From assembly GCF_013370205.1 (NCBI RefSeq), contig NZ_JABWGV010000001.1:1-64000 (forward strand): a stretch of DNA of 64,000 nucleotides. The letters are read 5' to 3'. This document shows, one piece after another, positions 63,064 through 64,000 of this stretch. Below the pieces are notes generated by a model. It was given only the letters and a program-made list of their open reading frames with translations, had not been told where the DNA came from and searched no databases. The stretch's first letter is position 1, and the number at the start of each line of letters is the position of its first letter. This stretch comes from Qipengyuania atrilutea. GTDB lineage: Bacteria > Pseudomonadota > Alphaproteobacteria > Sphingomonadales > Sphingomonadaceae. The position numbers and the translations under genes are program-made.

Positions 63064-64000
63064 TGAGCGACGAAGAGAAAAAACCGCGCGAACGCAAGCC
63101 CTTAGGGCTGAAGCGCTCGGTCGAAGCCGGCGAAGTGAAGCAGACGTTCAGCCACGGGCGCACCAACAAGGTCGCGGTCGAAGTGAAGCGTCGTCGCAAG
63201 CTCGTGAAGCCGGGCGAAACGCCTGCGCCGGCTCCCGCTCCCGAGCCGGAAGAAACGGCAGCGCCTGCGCCCGCTCCCACGCCCGCACCCGCGCCGGTAG
63301 AGACGAAGCCTGCGCCAAAGAAAGCGGCCGCTTCGGACGAGACGCCGCAGGAACGCGTCGCCCGTATGCAGCGCGAGGCCGAGGACGAGCGGATGCGGCT
63401 TGCCGAGGAAGCACGGCGCCGTGATGACGAAGCGCGCGAGAAGGCTGCCGAGGAAGAGAAACGCCGGGCGGAAGAAAACCGGAAAGCCAGCGCGCAAGAA
63501 CCGGCACAGGCTGACGAAGAACCGGTAGCGACCGAGGAAGCGACCACCGAAGCGGAAGCTCCCGCGAAGACCGAGGAAGCCGCTGCGACGCCGGCAACGA
63601 CCGGCGATGCCGCGGCTCCGAGCCCGCGCAAGTTTACGCCGGTCGCCCGCCCCGAGCCGAAGCGCCCTGAGAAGAAGAAGGAAGTCGGCAAAGCGCGTAC
63701 AGAAGACCGCAAGGATCGCCGAAAGGGCGGCAAGCTGACGGTTAATAAGGCGCTGAACGAAGACGAGGGCAAGCGTGCCCGCAGTCTCGCCGCGCTGAAG
63801 CGTGCGCGCGAGAAGGAACGCCGGATCCATGGCGGCGGCAATACCAAACCGCGTGAGAAGCAGGTGCGCGACGTGATCGTGCCCGAGGCGATCACGGTGC
63901 AGGAACTTGCACAGCGCATGGCCGAGAAGGGCGCTGATCTTGTGAAGGCGCTGTTCAACATGGGCATGATGGTGACCGTCAACCAGACGATCGACCAGGA
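63064..64000 (+). CDS. infB: Translation initiation factor IF-2, N-terminal part (3' end outside window)
   Basis: The frame starts at ATG 63064 and is open to the window end (312 codons seen). It begins with [21 protein letters not shown], typical of alphaproteobacterial IF-2. A long Pro/Ala/Glu/Lys-rich linker follows with charged helical repeats, then the IF2_N domain ([35 protein letters not shown]). The G domain lies beyond the window. Confidence 0.95.

Overview
The window looks like chromosome of a high-GC alphaproteobacterium of the Sphingomonadales, most likely Erythrobacteraceae. The support is indirect: two TonB-dependent receptors, one with the long layout common in Caulobacter and sphingomonads, a receptor-linked tryptophan halogenase and cupin pair, a crtW-crtZ carotenoid pair, a DUF1476 protein (the ATP synthase zeta subunit of alphaproteobacteria), and a rimP-nusA-ylxR-infB order. 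No insertion sequence, prophage or CRISPR array was seen.

Layout. 1-612 is the C-terminal end of a trimeric autotransporter. 650-6303 (minus) holds a beta-helix lipoprotein, a TonB-dependent receptor and a LacI-type regulator. 6632-7009 encodes a small TPR-like secreted protein and ends in a strong terminator. 7205-15196 is a tight VirB-type secretion operon (lytic transglycosylase, B2, B3, B4, B6, B9, B10, B11) with no B5, B7, B8, coupling ATPase or relaxase. 15324-19072 is ppk-ppx, followed by tRNA-Arg(TCT).

19241-45653 is a hemicellulose (mainly glucuronoxylan) utilisation locus. It contains a cupin and a tryptophan halogenase divergent from a large TonB receptor, then GH10 xylanase, four GH3 enzymes, GH67 alpha-glucuronidase, GH43 xylosidase, GH5 mannanase-like enzyme, a SASA-family acetylesterase, and xylonolactonase and xylose dehydrogenase of the oxidative (Weimberg-type) pathway. 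Four copies of one palindrome, TGNTAGCGCTANCA, sit in the control regions of this locus and suggest a single LacI-family regulon. The logic is binding and uptake at the outer membrane, debranching and depolymerisation by mostly lipid-anchored or Tat-exported enzymes, then oxidation of xylose to xylonate. No inner-membrane sugar transporter and no later pathway enzymes lie in the window.

45656-51769 (minus) carries a Stf0-type sulfotransferase and a Nudix hydrolase, then a probable long operon leuC, a 51-residue membrane peptide, leuD, quinone oxidoreductase, DUF1476, bolA and grxD, closed by a terminator. 51873-53591 (plus) has a hotdog thioesterase and the overlapping pair crtW-crtZ, which could give ketolated and hydroxylated carotenoids.

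54605-58687 is an expanded phage-shock-protein locus. pspF faces a minus-strand operon with a near-perfect sigma-54 promoter. The operon runs: an unannotated 51-residue membrane peptide, a PspA with a possible 64-residue N-terminal extension coupled to it, PspB, PspC, and four further small proteins that repeat the PspB plan of a membrane helix plus coiled coil. This expanded Psp module is the strongest candidate for something undescribed. 58982-59824 encodes a secreted metzincin-like protein with Gln replacing the first zinc-ligand His, and 60025-64000 is rimP-nusA-ylxR/L7Ae-infB.
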